Shown piece after piece: positions 46,770-56,371 of a DNA stretch of 64,000 nt. Under the pieces are notes generated by a model, which was not told the DNA's origin, made no database searches, and saw only the letters and a list, made by a program, of their open reading frames with translations. Positions within the stretch are counted from its first letter, which is position 1. Each line of letters starts with the position of its first letter. The DNA lies in NCBI RefSeq assembly GCF_007000325.2, contig NZ_CP117267.1:1240001-1304000 (forward strand). Direction: 5' to 3'. This DNA comes from Rhizobium rhododendri. Lineage in GTDB: Bacteria > Pseudomonadota > Alphaproteobacteria > Rhizobiales > Rhizobiaceae. Position numbers and translations under genes: made by a program.

Positions 46770-46790
46770 GGCGCGACTTCCTTTCACGCA

Positions 46791-46822
46791 ATTATGTGGG
46801 ACGATGCGCCACATTTTTCAAG
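46791..46822 (-). promoter_or_regulatory. Candidate sigma-32 (RpoH) promoter of hspQ with internal dyad
   Basis: On the minus strand CTTGAA (46822-46817) is followed after 16 bases by CCCACATAAT (46800-46791), close to the alphaproteobacterial heat-shock pattern CTTGAA / CCxAT-T. The predicted start would give a leader of about 15-20 bases. Within the spacer, ATGTGG and CCACAT form a perfect 6-9-6 dyad (46794-46814), possibly an operator. This is inference from pattern only. Confidence 0.6.
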
Positions 46823-46903
46823 CCTTTTGCCGCCGTTGTCCCACAGCGCTGCCATAGTCAGGCGGCCGACAAGACCAGTAAAGCACGCCGCGCTGGCTCG
46901 GCG

Positions 46904-46935
46904 CAGAAAAAAGTCCCGGCGATGACCGGGACTTT
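46904..46935 (-). terminator. Rho-independent terminator after glnA
   Basis: A 10-bp stem (46910-46919 with 46926-46935) with a 6-base loop lies 11 bases past the glnA stop. Read on the minus strand it ends in a T run (AAAAAA on + near 46907-46912). Confidence 0.88.
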
Positions 46936-46946
46936 CTGGTTGAGGA

Positions 46947-48356
46947 CTAGGCCGAGTAGTACATGTCGAATTCGACCGGATGGGGTGTCATTTCGTAGCG
47001 CATGACCTCCACCATCTTCAGTTCGATGAACGAATCGATCTGGTCGTCGTCAAACACGCCGCCGGCCGTCAGGAACTTGCGGTCCCGATCGAGGTTTTCC
47101 AGCGCTTCACGCAGCGATGCGCAGACGGTCGGGATCTTCTTCAGTTCCTTCGGCGGCAGGTCGTACAGGTCCTTGTCCATCGGCTTGCCGGGATGGATCT
47201 TGTTCTTGATGCCGTCAAGGCCGGCCATCAGCATGGCGGCAAACGCCAGGTATGGGTTAGCAGTCGGATCCGGGAAGCGAACTTCTACGCGCTTCGCCTT
47301 CGGGTTGGAGCCGAAGGGAATACGGCAGGAAGCCGAACGATTGCGAGCCGAATAGGCAAGCAGCACCGGAGCCTCATAGCCCGGGACGAGACGCTTGTAG
47401 GAGTTCGTCGACGGGTTTGTGAAAGCGTTGATGGCCTTCGCGTGCTTGATGATGCCGCCGATGTAATAGAGGCAGGATTCCGACAGGCCGGCATACTCGT
47501 CGCCGGCGAAGGTCGGCTTGCCGCCCTTCCAGATCGACTGGTGCACATGCATGCCCGAGCCGTTATCGCCGAAGATCGGCTTGGGCATGAAGGTCGCCGT
47601 CTTGCCATAGGCGTTGGCGACCTGATGAACGACGTACTTGTAGATCTGGATCTTGTCGGCGTTGCGCACCAGCGTGTCGAACTTGACGCCGAGTTCGTGC
47701 TGTCCCGCAGCCACTTCGTGATGGTGCTTTTCAACCACGACGCCCATTTCGCCAAGAACCGTCAGCATCTCGGAGCGCATGTCCTGGCAACTGTCGATCG
47801 GCGGAACTGGAAAATAGCCGCCCTTGACGCGAGGACGGTGACCGAGGTTGCCGGTCTCGTAGTCGGTGTCGTCGTTCGACGGCAGTTCGCTGGAATCGAG
47901 CTTGAAGCCGGTGTTGTAGGGATCGGCTTTGTACTTGACGTCGTCGAATACGAAGAACTCAGGCTCCGGGCCTACGAAGATCGTGTCGCCGATGCCGGAA
48001 GCCTTCAGGTAGGCTTCTGCCTTCTTGGCGGTACCGCGCGGATCGCGATTGTAGGATTCGCCGGAAACCGGGTCCAGGATGTCGCAGAGGATGACCATGG
48101 TCGACTGCGCGAAGAACGGGTCCATGTGAACCGTTTCCGTGTCGGGCATCAGCACCATGTCGGATTCGTTGATGGCCTTCCATCCTCCGATAGAGGAGCC
48201 GTCGAACATGACGCCATCGGCGAACATGTCTTCATCGACGCAGGCAACGTCCATCGTCACGTGCTGCAGCTTGCCCTTCGGGTCCGTAAAGCGCAGGTCG
48301 ACGAACTTGACGTCGTTGTCCTTGATCTGTTTCAGAATTTCGTTTGCGGTCGTCAT
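46947..48356 (-). CDS. glnA: Glutamine synthetase type I
   Basis: A 469-residue dodecameric GSI that makes glutamine from glutamate, ammonia and ATP. Family blocks include FDGSSIGGW, the metal-binding [22 protein letters not shown] and the ATP region [12 protein letters not shown]. The regulatory tyrosine is Tyr398 in DLYDLPPKE, so it should be switched off by adenylylation through GlnE. It follows glnB by 53 bases and is closed by a terminator, making a glnB-glnA operon. Confidence 0.97.
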   Translation of the reverse strand: MTTANEILKQIKDNDVKFVDLRFTDPKGKLQHVTMDVACVDEDMFADGVMFDGSSIGGWKAINESDMVLMPDTETVHMDPFFAQSTMVILCDILDPVSGESYNRDPRGTAKKAEAYLKASGIGDTIFVGPEPEFFVFDDVKYKADPYNTGFKLDSSELPSNDDTDYETGNLGHRPRVKGGYFPVPPIDSCQDMRSEMLTVLGEMGVVVEKHHHEVAAGQHELGVKFDTLVRNADKIQIYKYVVHQVANAYGKTATFMPKPIFGDNGSGMHVHQSIWKGGKPTFAGDEYAGLSESCLYYIGGIIKHAKAINAFTNPSTNSYKRLVPGYEAPVLLAYSARNRSASCRIPFGSNPKAKRVEVRFPDPTANPYLAFAAMLMAGLDGIKNKIHPGKPMDKDLYDLPPKELKKIPTVCASLREALENLDRDRKFLTAGGVFDDDQIDSFIELKMVEVMRYEMTPHPVEFDMYYSA

Positions 48357-48409
48357 GGGATGCTTCCTCGGTTTTTTATGACGATTTTGCCCTGGCCACC
48401 GGCGAGGGC

Positions 48410-49089
<680 letters not shown>

Positions 49090-50565
49090 ATGACACACAC
49101 CCTAGCTGAACTCCTCCTGACACCCCAATCGATGGCGGCGGTCGACAAGGCCGCTGCGGCTTCAGGAATTGACTCTTTCGGACTGATGCAGAAAGCCGGC
49201 CGGGCGGTGGCGGCTGCGGCCTTGCGGGACTATCCGGAGACGCTGCGATACGCGGTCCTGTGCGGCCCCGGCAACAATGGCGGAGATGGCTACGTGGCCG
49301 CTTTGGCGTTGCACGAATGCGGTGCCGAGGTCGACGTATATCACCTCGGAGATGCAGCCGTGCTGAAGGGCGATGCGGCGCGCGCCTTTTCCGCCTGTCC
49401 GGTTGCCGGCTCGCCACTCGGTTCCTATCTGCCCCGGGCCGGCGACCTCGTCATCGATGCGATTTTCGGTGCCGGCCTCGCGCGGGATGTGCCTGACGCC
49501 GTCGCAGCCGTGATCGAACGAACACGTGCCGCTTCCATCCCGGTTATCGCCGTCGATTTGCCGTCGGGCGTCAACGGCGCTACCGGCCGAGTGCTGGGCG
49601 CCGCCTTTCGCGCTTCCCATACGGTAAGCTTCATGACGCGCAAACCCGGGCATCTGCTGATGCCGGGCAGGGAGCTGTGCGGCACGCTAGAGATCGTCGA
49701 CATCGGCATTCCAGCCCGCATCGTCCGGGAAAACGCCAATGCGCTGATCGCCGAGAACACACCGGAACAGTGGCGGTCGGCCATGCCTGTAGCGTTAGTG
49801 GAGACCCATAAGTACAAACGCGGGCATCTGGTGGTCTTTTCCGGCAGCGAGACGGCGACGGGTGCGGCCCGCATGTCGGCCATGGCGGGTCTGAAGGCTG
49901 GGGCAGGGCTGGTCACGATCGCCTCTTCCAAAGCCGCGCTCAAAGTCAATGCCGGGGCGCTGACGGCGATCATGCTGCGCGAAATCGATGACAGAGCCGC
50001 TCTTGAGGAGTGGCTCGACGATGCGCGGCTATCGACCTTCGTTCTCGGCCCGGGTTTTGGCACGGGCGAAAAGGCACGGCAGTTCGTGGCGGCGCTGGTG
50101 GATCGACATCTCGTGCTCGATGCGGACGGCATCACCTCCTTCAAGGACGATCCATCTGCGCTCTTCGATGCTTTTGCGACGGGGCCGACGCATCTGGTTC
50201 TGACGCCGCACGAAGGCGAGTTCGGCCGTCTTTTCCCCGATATCGCCAAGGATGAAGCTCTCGGCAAGATCGAGAAGGCAATCGCAGCCGCAATGCGCTC
50301 GCACGCGGCAATCGTCTACAAAGGCGCCGACACGGTGATCGCCGCGCCAGACGGGCGGGCACTGATCAACTGCAATGCGCCGCCATGGTTGGCAACTGCC
50401 GGTTCCGGCGATGTGCTGGCGGGGATCATTGGCGGACTTCTGGCGCAGGGCATGCCGGCCTTCGAGGCCGCGGCCGCCGGTGTCTGGCTGCACGGCGAAG
50501 CGGGAAACCGGGCCGGCAAGGGCCTGACGGCCGAAGACCTGATGGGCCACGTCAGGCCGCTCTGA
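49090..50565 (+). CDS. nnr: Bifunctional NAD(P)H-hydrate epimerase / ADP-dependent dehydratase
   Basis: A 491-residue metabolite-repair enzyme that restores NAD(P)H from its hydrated forms. The N-terminal epimerase (YjeF_N) has CGPGNNGGDGYVAA and DAIFGAGL. The C-terminal kinase-fold dehydratase, from about residue 230, has KYKRGHLVVFSGS, the region TPHEGEFGRL and the active-site NAPPWLATAGSGDVLAGIIGG. The start is ATG 49090; in-frame codons upstream to 49051 are less likely. It ends six bases before the convergent DUF72 gene. Confidence 0.93.
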   Translation: MTHTLAELLLTPQSMAAVDKAAAASGIDSFGLMQKAGRAVAAAALRDYPETLRYAVLCGPGNNGGDGYVAALALHECGAEVDVYHLGDAAVLKGDAARAFSACPVAGSPLGSYLPRAGDLVIDAIFGAGLARDVPDAVAAVIERTRAASIPVIAVDLPSGVNGATGRVLGAAFRASHTVSFMTRKPGHLLMPGRELCGTLEIVDIGIPARIVRENANALIAENTPEQWRSAMPVALVETHKYKRGHLVVFSGSETATGAARMSAMAGLKAGAGLVTIASSKAALKVNAGALTAIMLREIDDRAALEEWLDDARLSTFVLGPGFGTGEKARQFVAALVDRHLVLDADGITSFKDDPSALFDAFATGPTHLVLTPHEGEFGRLFPDIAKDEALGKIEKAIAAAMRSHAAIVYKGADTVIAAPDGRALINCNAPPWLATAGSGDVLAGIIGGLLAQGMPAFEAAAAGVWLHGEAGNRAGKGLTAEDLMGHVRPL

Positions 50566-50571
50566 CCGGTG

Positions 50572-51381
50572 CTAGGATTTGGCAAGCACGCCCTGCAGGG
50601 CAATGGCGCCCTGCGGTGCGTTGACTTTTCCATCGTGGATCATGAAGGCGAAAACATCCCGCGGCTGGACCTTCACCTTACGTGCAGCATCGATCAACGG
50701 CAGGTCGGCGGGCACCTTGCCTTCGGCCCAGGTCTGAAGGCGCTCCGCCCACTCTTTCAGTTCCTTCGGCGGATAGCAGGTCTTGATTTCATCGGAGCCC
50801 TTCTGCAGGCGGCCGTAGACGAAATCGGCGGTCACATCGGCGATCATCGGATAGTCGTGATGGTCGGCACAAACCGGGGCCACCTGGTATTTCTCCAGCA
50901 GCGCGACGAACTCCGGCACCTTGAACGAATCGTGGCGTACCTCGACCACATGCCGCAGCGGCAATCCGTCCTGCTTCTGTGGCAGGAGCTTCAGGAATCC
51001 TTCGAAGTCATCCGCATCGAATTTCTTCGTTGGTGCGAACTGCCAGAGCAGAGGGCCCAGTCGGTCGCCGAGCTCGCTGATGCCGGACTTCAGAAACCGC
51101 TCCATCGATTCCCCGGCTTCCACCAGTATCTTGCGATTGGTGACGTAGCGCGTCGCCTTCAGGCTGAAGATGAAGCCATCCGGCACCTCGGAGGCCCATT
51201 TTGCAAAGGTCGCCGGCTTCTGCGTCGCATAGTAGGTCCCGTTGACCTCGATCACCTTCAGCTTGCTGCTGGCGTAGCGCAACTCGTCTTTCTGCTTGAG
51301 ATCGTCGGGGAAGAACGTCCCGCGCCAGGGCTCGAACGTCCAGCCGCCAATGCCGGTCCGAATGGTGCCTGACGCTGTCAT
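50572..51381 (-). CDS. DUF72 TIM-barrel protein
   Basis: A 269-residue protein of the DUF72 (YecE-like) family, a TIM-barrel fold of unknown function. Typical blocks are RTGIGGWTFEPWRGTFFP, YASSKLKVIEVNGTYYATQKPATFAKWASEVPDGFIFSLKATRYVTN, LGPLLWQFAPTKKF and VEVRHDSF. It lies 63 bases downstream of uvrA on the same strand and may be read through from it; the pairing does not reveal its role. Confidence 0.88.
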   Translation of the reverse strand: MTASGTIRTGIGGWTFEPWRGTFFPDDLKQKDELRYASSKLKVIEVNGTYYATQKPATFAKWASEVPDGFIFSLKATRYVTNRKILVEAGESMERFLKSGISELGDRLGPLLWQFAPTKKFDADDFEGFLKLLPQKQDGLPLRHVVEVRHDSFKVPEFVALLEKYQVAPVCADHHDYPMIADVTADFVYGRLQKGSDEIKTCYPPKELKEWAERLQTWAEGKVPADLPLIDAARKVKVQPRDVFAFMIHDGKVNAPQGAIALQGVLAKS

Positions 51382-51444
51382 ATGCTTTCCCCGTTCATTT
51401 ATGATGCCGGTATCCGGCGCTTCGAGTGTCCGTTCGCCGGGAGA

Positions 51445-54369
51445 TCACTCTGCCGCAGCCACGACCTTCTTGACGGGCCGCCGCTCCAGCAATTCCTTGA
51501 GGAAGTGTCCGGTATAGGACCGCTTCTCCTTGACGATTGTCTCAGGCGTGCCAACTGCCACGATCTCACCGCCGCCGTCGCCACCTTCGGGGCCGAAGTC
51601 GAGCACCCAGTCGGCGGTCTTGATGACCTCGAGATTGTGCTCGATGACGACAACCGAATTGCCTTGGTTCACCAATTCGTGCAGCATCTCCAGCAGTTTG
51701 GCGACGTCGTGGAAATGAAGCCCCGTCGTCGGCTCGTCGAGGATGTAGAGCGTGCGCCCGGTCGAGCGTTTCGACAGCTCCTTGGCAAGCTTGACGCGCT
51801 GCGCCTCGCCGCCGGAGAGCGTGTTGGCCTGCTGTCCGACCTTGATATAGCCGAGACCGACGTCCTTCAGCGATTGTAGCTTGTCACGCACCGCAGGCAC
51901 CGCAGCAAAGAAATCGACACCTTCCTCGACAGTCATGTCGAGCACGTCGGCAATCGACTTGCTCTTGAAGGTGACGTCGAGCGTCTCGCGGTTATAGCGC
52001 TTGCCGTGGCAGACATCGCAGGTGACGTAGACGTCGGGCAGGAAGTGCATCTCGATCTTGATGACGCCATCGCCCTGGCAGGCCTCGCAGCGTCCGCCCT
52101 TGACGTTGAACGAGAACCGGCCCGGCTGGTAGCCGCGCGCCTTGGCTTCCGGCAATCCGGAAAACCAGTCGCGGATCGGCGTGAAGGCGCCGGTATAGGT
52201 GGCCGGGTTGGATCGTGGCGTCCGGCCAATCGGCGACTGGTCGATGTCGATAACCTTGTCGATATGCTCGAAGCCATCGATGCGGTCATGCTCGGCCGGC
52301 GTTTCGCGGGCGCCCATGACGCGGCGGGCTGCCGACTTGTAGAGCGTCTCGATCAGGAAGGTGGACTTGCCGCCGCCCGAGACGCCGCTGACGGCGGTGA
52401 ACACGCCGAGCGGGATCGCGGCGGTGACGTTCTTCAGATTGTTGCCGCGGGCGCCGAAAATCTTGATTTCCTTGCCCTTCTTCGGCTTGCGTCGCTCCGA
52501 AGGCACGGGCACGCCGAGATGGCCGGACAGGTAGCGGCCTGTGAGCGAATTCGGGTTTGCCATGATCTGCTGCGGCGTGCCATGCGCAATGACCTCGCCG
52601 CCATGGATGCCGGCTGCCGGGCCGATATCGACGACATCGTCTGCCTGCATGATCGCATCCTCGTCATGCTCGACGACGATGACCGTGTTGCCGATGTCAC
52701 GCAGATGCTTCAGTGTCTCCAGCAGGCGCGCATTGTCGCGCTGGTGGAGGCCGATGGAAGGCTCGTCGAGGACGTAGAGCACGCCCGTAAGGCCGGAGCC
52801 GATCTGGGAGGCGAGTCGGATGCGCTGGCTCTCGCCGCCCGAGAGCGTTCCTGAATTGCGCGAAAGGCTCAGATATTCAAGCCCGACATCGTTGAGAAAC
52901 CGCAGCCGATCGCGGATTTCCTTGAGGATACGGACGGCGATTTCGTTCTGCTTGGAAGTGAATATCGCCGGCAGCGTCTCGAACCAGTCGCGGGCGTTGC
53001 GGATCGACATTTCCGAGACCAGGCCGATATGCAGCGTGGCGATCTTCACCGCCAGCGCTTCCGGTTTCAGTCGGTAGCCGGCGCAGACGGGGCAGGGAGC
53101 CGCCGACATGTAGCGCTCGATCTCTTCGCGGGCCCAGGCGCTGTCGGTTTCCTTCCAGCGGCGCTCGAGATTGGGCACGATGCCTTCGAAATTCTTGTGG
53201 GTCGTGTAGGCACGCGCACCATCGGCGTACTGGAACTCGATCTTGTCTTCCGTGCCGTGCAGGATCACTTCCTTGGCCTTCGCAGGCAGGTCGCTCCAGC
53301 GGCTCGAGAGCTTGAAGCCGTAATGCTTGCCGAGCGCTTCCAGCGTCTGGTTGTAATAGGGAGACGTCGATTTGGCCCACGGGGCAATCGCGCCGTCGCG
53401 AAGGGTGCGCTCGTGCTCGGGGACGATCATCTCGGGATCGATCTTCTGCAGGGAGCCGAGACCGTCGCAGGAGGGGCAGGCGCCGGCTGGATTGTTGAAC
53501 GAGAACAGGCGGGGTTCAATCTCTGGAATGGTAAAGCCGGACACCGGGCAGGCAAACTTCTCTGAAAACAGCACCCGTTCGTGGGTCTCGTTCAGCGACT
53601 TGTTGGCGGAACCGCCGGCAGAGGTTTCCTCGGGCGGCAATGGCCTATCGGCAAACTCCGCAACAGCCAGTCCGTCCGCCAGCCGCAGAGACGTCTCAAA
53701 GCTGTCAGCCAGACGCGCCGCGACATCAGCGCGCACGACAATGCGATCGACGACCACGTCGATGTCGTGCTTGTACTTCTTGTCGAGGGCAGGCGCATCG
53801 GCGATTTCGTAGAACTGTCCGTCGATCTTGACGCGCTGGAAGCCCTTTTTCATGAGCTCGGCAAGCTCTTTCTTGTATTCGCCCTTACGCCCGCGCACCA
53901 TCGGCGCCAAAATATAAAGGCGGGTGCCGTCGCCGAAGGCGAGCACACGGTCGACCATCTGGCTGACGGTCTGGCTCTCGATCGGCAGGCCCGTCGCCGG
54001 CGAGTAGGGCACGCCTACCCGCGCAAACAGCAGGCGCATGTAGTCGTAGATTTCCGTAACGGTGCCGACCGTCGAGCGCGGGTTGCGCGACGTCGTCTTC
54101 TGCTCGATGGAGATCGCCGGGGACAGGCCCTCGATCAGATCGACATCGGGCTTCTGCATCATCTCGAGGAACTGGCGCGCATAGGCCGACAGGCTCTCGA
54201 CATAGCGGCGCTGGCCTTCCGCATAGATTGTATCGAAGGCAAGCGACGACTTTCCCGAGCCCGACAGGCCGGTCATGACGATCAGCTTGTTGCGCGGCAG
54301 ATCGATGTCGATACCCTTGAGATTGTGCTCGCGCGCACCCCGGATGGAGATGGTCTTCAGTTCGCTCAT
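51445..54369 (-). CDS. uvrA: Excinuclease ABC subunit A
   Basis: A 974-residue damage-sensing ATPase of nucleotide excision repair. The first Walker A is [15 protein letters not shown], the second [15 protein letters not shown]; signature motifs are [12 protein letters not shown] and [12 protein letters not shown]. Zinc-binding CxxC pairs are visible in [24 protein letters not shown] and CDVCHGKR. Length is normal. It is divergent from ssb across a 248-base region with a LexA box, so SOS induction is expected. Confidence 0.97.
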   Translation of the reverse strand: MSELKTISIRGAREHNLKGIDIDLPRNKLIVMTGLSGSGKSSLAFDTIYAEGQRRYVESLSAYARQFLEMMQKPDVDLIEGLSPAISIEQKTTSRNPRSTVGTVTEIYDYMRLLFARVGVPYSPATGLPIESQTVSQMVDRVLAFGDGTRLYILAPMVRGRKGEYKKELAELMKKGFQRVKIDGQFYEIADAPALDKKYKHDIDVVVDRIVVRADVAARLADSFETSLRLADGLAVAEFADRPLPPEETSAGGSANKSLNETHERVLFSEKFACPVSGFTIPEIEPRLFSFNNPAGACPSCDGLGSLQKIDPEMIVPEHERTLRDGAIAPWAKSTSPYYNQTLEALGKHYGFKLSSRWSDLPAKAKEVILHGTEDKIEFQYADGARAYTTHKNFEGIVPNLERRWKETDSAWAREEIERYMSAAPCPVCAGYRLKPEALAVKIATLHIGLVSEMSIRNARDWFETLPAIFTSKQNEIAVRILKEIRDRLRFLNDVGLEYLSLSRNSGTLSGGESQRIRLASQIGSGLTGVLYVLDEPSIGLHQRDNARLLETLKHLRDIGNTVIVVEHDEDAIMQADDVVDIGPAAGIHGGEVIAHGTPQQIMANPNSLTGRYLSGHLGVPVPSERRKPKKGKEIKIFGARGNNLKNVTAAIPLGVFTAVSGVSGGGKSTFLIETLYKSAARRVMGARETPAEHDRIDGFEHIDKVIDIDQSPIGRTPRSNPATYTGAFTPIRDWFSGLPEAKARGYQPGRFSFNVKGGRCEACQGDGVIKIEMHFLPDVYVTCDVCHGKRYNRETLDVTFKSKSIADVLDMTVEEGVDFFAAVPAVRDKLQSLKDVGLGYIKVGQQANTLSGGEAQRVKLAKELSKRSTGRTLYILDEPTTGLHFHDVAKLLEMLHELVNQGNSVVVIEHNLEVIKTADWVLDFGPEGGDGGGEIVAVGTPETIVKEKRSYTGHFLKELLERRPVKKVVAAAE

Positions 54370-54488
54370 CGTTTTCCGCTAAATCCCTGTTCAGCCCTTA
54401 TCTAGTGATGAAGGCCGGCGAGTCGAGGTTGAAATGCGACTCTCCGCCCGCTTTTCGATTCGGTTGACAAAATCATAGCCGCTGACTA

Positions 54489-54503
54489 GAACAAAGAAAG
54501 AAC
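54489..54503. promoter_or_regulatory. LexA (SOS) box between uvrA and ssb
   Basis: GAAC-N7-GAAC on the + strand, equal to GTTC-N7-GTTC on the minus strand, is the direct-repeat LexA operator of alphaproteobacteria. It lies 120 bases from the uvrA start and 115 bases from the ssb start, placed so that it could control both divergent promoters. Confidence 0.85.
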
Positions 54504-54617
54504 AAAATTCCTTGTGGATGACCGCCGCTTAGATCGCACCGGGCGGGGCCGATGGTTTAAGGTGCGTGCAATTATGTTCCAGGGCCGCCGGTGGGCGCGG
54601 CGAGCAGGGTGATCGGT

Positions 54618-55175
54618 ATGGCGGGTAGCGTAAACAAGGTAATTCTGATCGGGAACCTCGGGGCTGATCCGGAAATCCGCCGGACCCAGGATGGTCGCCC
54701 GATCGCCAATCTGAATATTGCAACTTCCGAAACTTGGCGGGACAAGTCGTCCGGCGAGCGCAAGGAAAAGACCGAGTGGCACCGCGTGGTGATCTTCAAC
54801 GAGGGTCTGTGCAAGGTTGCCGAGCAGTATCTGAAGAAGGGTGCCAAGGTTTACATCGAGGGCGCCCTGCAGACCCGCAAGTGGACGGACCAGGCCGGCA
54901 TCGAGAAATACTCGACCGAAATCGTCCTTCAGGGCTTCAACTCGACTTTGACCATGCTCGACGGTCGCGGTGACGGAGCCGGCGAAGGCGGTGGTCGCGG
55001 CATGCAGCGCAGCGGCGGTGGCGGCAATGATTTCGGCGGCGGCGGTTCGGGCTACGGCGACGACTACAACCAGTCCTCGCCATCGTCGTCATCCGGTCGC
55101 GGCAATGCCGGTAACGCCGGCAATAGCGGCGGCGGAAACTTCTCGCGCGAACTCGATGACGACATTCCGTTCTGA
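54618..55175 (+). CDS. ssb: Single-stranded DNA-binding protein
   Basis: A 185-residue SSB. The OB fold fills about residues 1-115 ([53 protein letters not shown]). A glycine/serine-rich flexible linker follows, and the acidic C-terminal tip DDDIPF that binds repair and replication partners is complete. I start at ATG 54618 ([10 protein letters not shown]); an in-frame upstream extension of nine codons is unlikely. Confidence 0.96.
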   Translation: MAGSVNKVILIGNLGADPEIRRTQDGRPIANLNIATSETWRDKSSGERKEKTEWHRVVIFNEGLCKVAEQYLKKGAKVYIEGALQTRKWTDQAGIEKYSTEIVLQGFNSTLTMLDGRGDGAGEGGGRGMQRSGGGGNDFGGGGSGYGDDYNQSSPSSSSGRGNAGNAGNSGGGNFSRELDDDIPF

Positions 55176-55188
55176 GATTGGACTATCC

Positions 55189-55218
55189 GATGCACCCTGC
55201 GGGGTGCATCTTTCGTTT
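55189..55218 (+). terminator. Rho-independent terminator after ssb
   Basis: A perfect 9-bp stem (55189-55197 with 55202-55210) with a 4-base loop is followed by TTTCGTTTT. It begins 14 bases after the ssb stop. Confidence 0.85.
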
Positions 55219-55246
55219 TGCGGCCGGAATAACAGGGACTTCAGCA

Positions 55247-55501
55247 ATGTCAGACGCACTCGTGCCAAGAAATCCGTCGACATGGAGACGCGTGGTGGCG
55301 CTTATCCTCGACCTGATCACCGCTTTTTTCGGCCTGGGTTACCTCGTGGCGCTGCTGACGGGCGGCATGACTGAAGATGGTTTCCAGCTGAACGGCTGGC
55401 CGGCAATGCTGCTGTTCGCGCTGGTCATCGCCTATTTCGTCATTGCCAATCGATTTTTCGGCGGCACGATCTGGAAATACATATTGAAGGCGCGCACCTA
55501 A
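55247..55501 (+). CDS. Small two-helix membrane protein (RDD-like fragment or family)
   Basis: An 84-residue protein with two transmembrane helices (VVALILDLITAFFGLGYLVALLTGG and WPAMLLFALVIAYFVIANRFFGG). The pattern RRVVALILDLI...FFGGTIWKYIL resembles part of the RDD membrane family. Its role is unknown. I start at ATG 55247, shortly after the ssb terminator; longer in-frame forms overlap that hairpin. It converges on the MarC gene with 15 bases between. Confidence 0.75.
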   Translation: MSDALVPRNPSTWRRVVALILDLITAFFGLGYLVALLTGGMTEDGFQLNGWPAMLLFALVIAYFVIANRFFGGTIWKYILKART

Positions 55502-55516
55502 CCCGCGCACACCCGG

Positions 55517-56146
55517 TCAGATCGCAAAGGCCGATCGGATGCCATCGACGACGAACTGTGTGGCAAGCGCTGCCAGGATAACGCCGAGGAGGCGCGTAAG
55601 GATCGCACGTCCCGTCATGCCGAGGAAGCGGTCGAGACGCTCGGCAATCAGCAGGGCTGCAAATGTCAGCACCAGGCAGGCCGCGATCACGACGATCAAC
55701 TGCGAGCGGTCGACGGAGCTCTGCAGCGAGCCAGAAAGCAGGATCGTCGCGGAGATTGCGCCAGGTCCCGCGATCAGCGGCAATGCCAGCGGGAAAACCG
55801 AGATGTTATGGATATGATCCCGGGTGATTGCCACCTCGGCGGTCTTTTCCTTGCGGTCCTGGCGTTTCTCGAAGACCATCTCGAAGGCGATCCAGAATAG
55901 CAGGAGCCCGCCAGCAATCCTGAATGCACCGATCGATATGCCGAGTACGCCAAGCACGCTTGAGCCGAACAGCGCGAAGGCGGCGAGGATACCAAAGGCA
56001 ATCAGCGAACCGCGCAACGCGACCTGCGTCCGCTGGCTGCGGTTCATGCCTGTCGTCAGCGCCAGGAACAGCGGTGCCAGCCCGGGTGGGTCGATGGTCA
56101 CCATCAATGTGGTGAAGGCATTGATGAGACTGTCTACGCTCGCCAT
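55517..56146 (-). CDS. MarC-family integral membrane protein
   Basis: A 209-residue membrane protein with six hydrophobic helices. The MarC/UPF0056 blocks are visible: FTTLMVTIDPPGLAPLFLALT near the N terminus, FRIAGGLLLFWIAFEMVF and FPLALPLIAGPGAISATILL. Despite the family name, members have no proven role in drug resistance. ATG 56146 is preceded by a GGGGGAA ribosome site; upstream in-frame sequence is intergenic. Confidence 0.9.
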   Translation of the reverse strand: MASVDSLINAFTTLMVTIDPPGLAPLFLALTTGMNRSQRTQVALRGSLIAFGILAAFALFGSSVLGVLGISIGAFRIAGGLLLFWIAFEMVFEKRQDRKEKTAEVAITRDHIHNISVFPLALPLIAGPGAISATILLSGSLQSSVDRSQLIVVIAACLVLTFAALLIAERLDRFLGMTGRAILTRLLGVILAALATQFVVDGIRSAFAI

Positions 56147-56371
56147 AATTTCCCCCGGATCGTCAACTTCACTTATGAAACTGACCCTTAAGCGCTGATC
56201 GCCGTTTGGCAAAGCGTTCGCAGCGACGAGCTTTTCCCACATGTCGCAAAAATGTGCTATTGAAACGTTCCAGAGGCTAAAAGCCTGTTCAAAACCGTTG
56301 GCGAAATTAGCGCCTTTGTCCGCTTTCCGCTATAAATTCCACAGTGATTCTTAAAGAGATCGTGATCTGTT

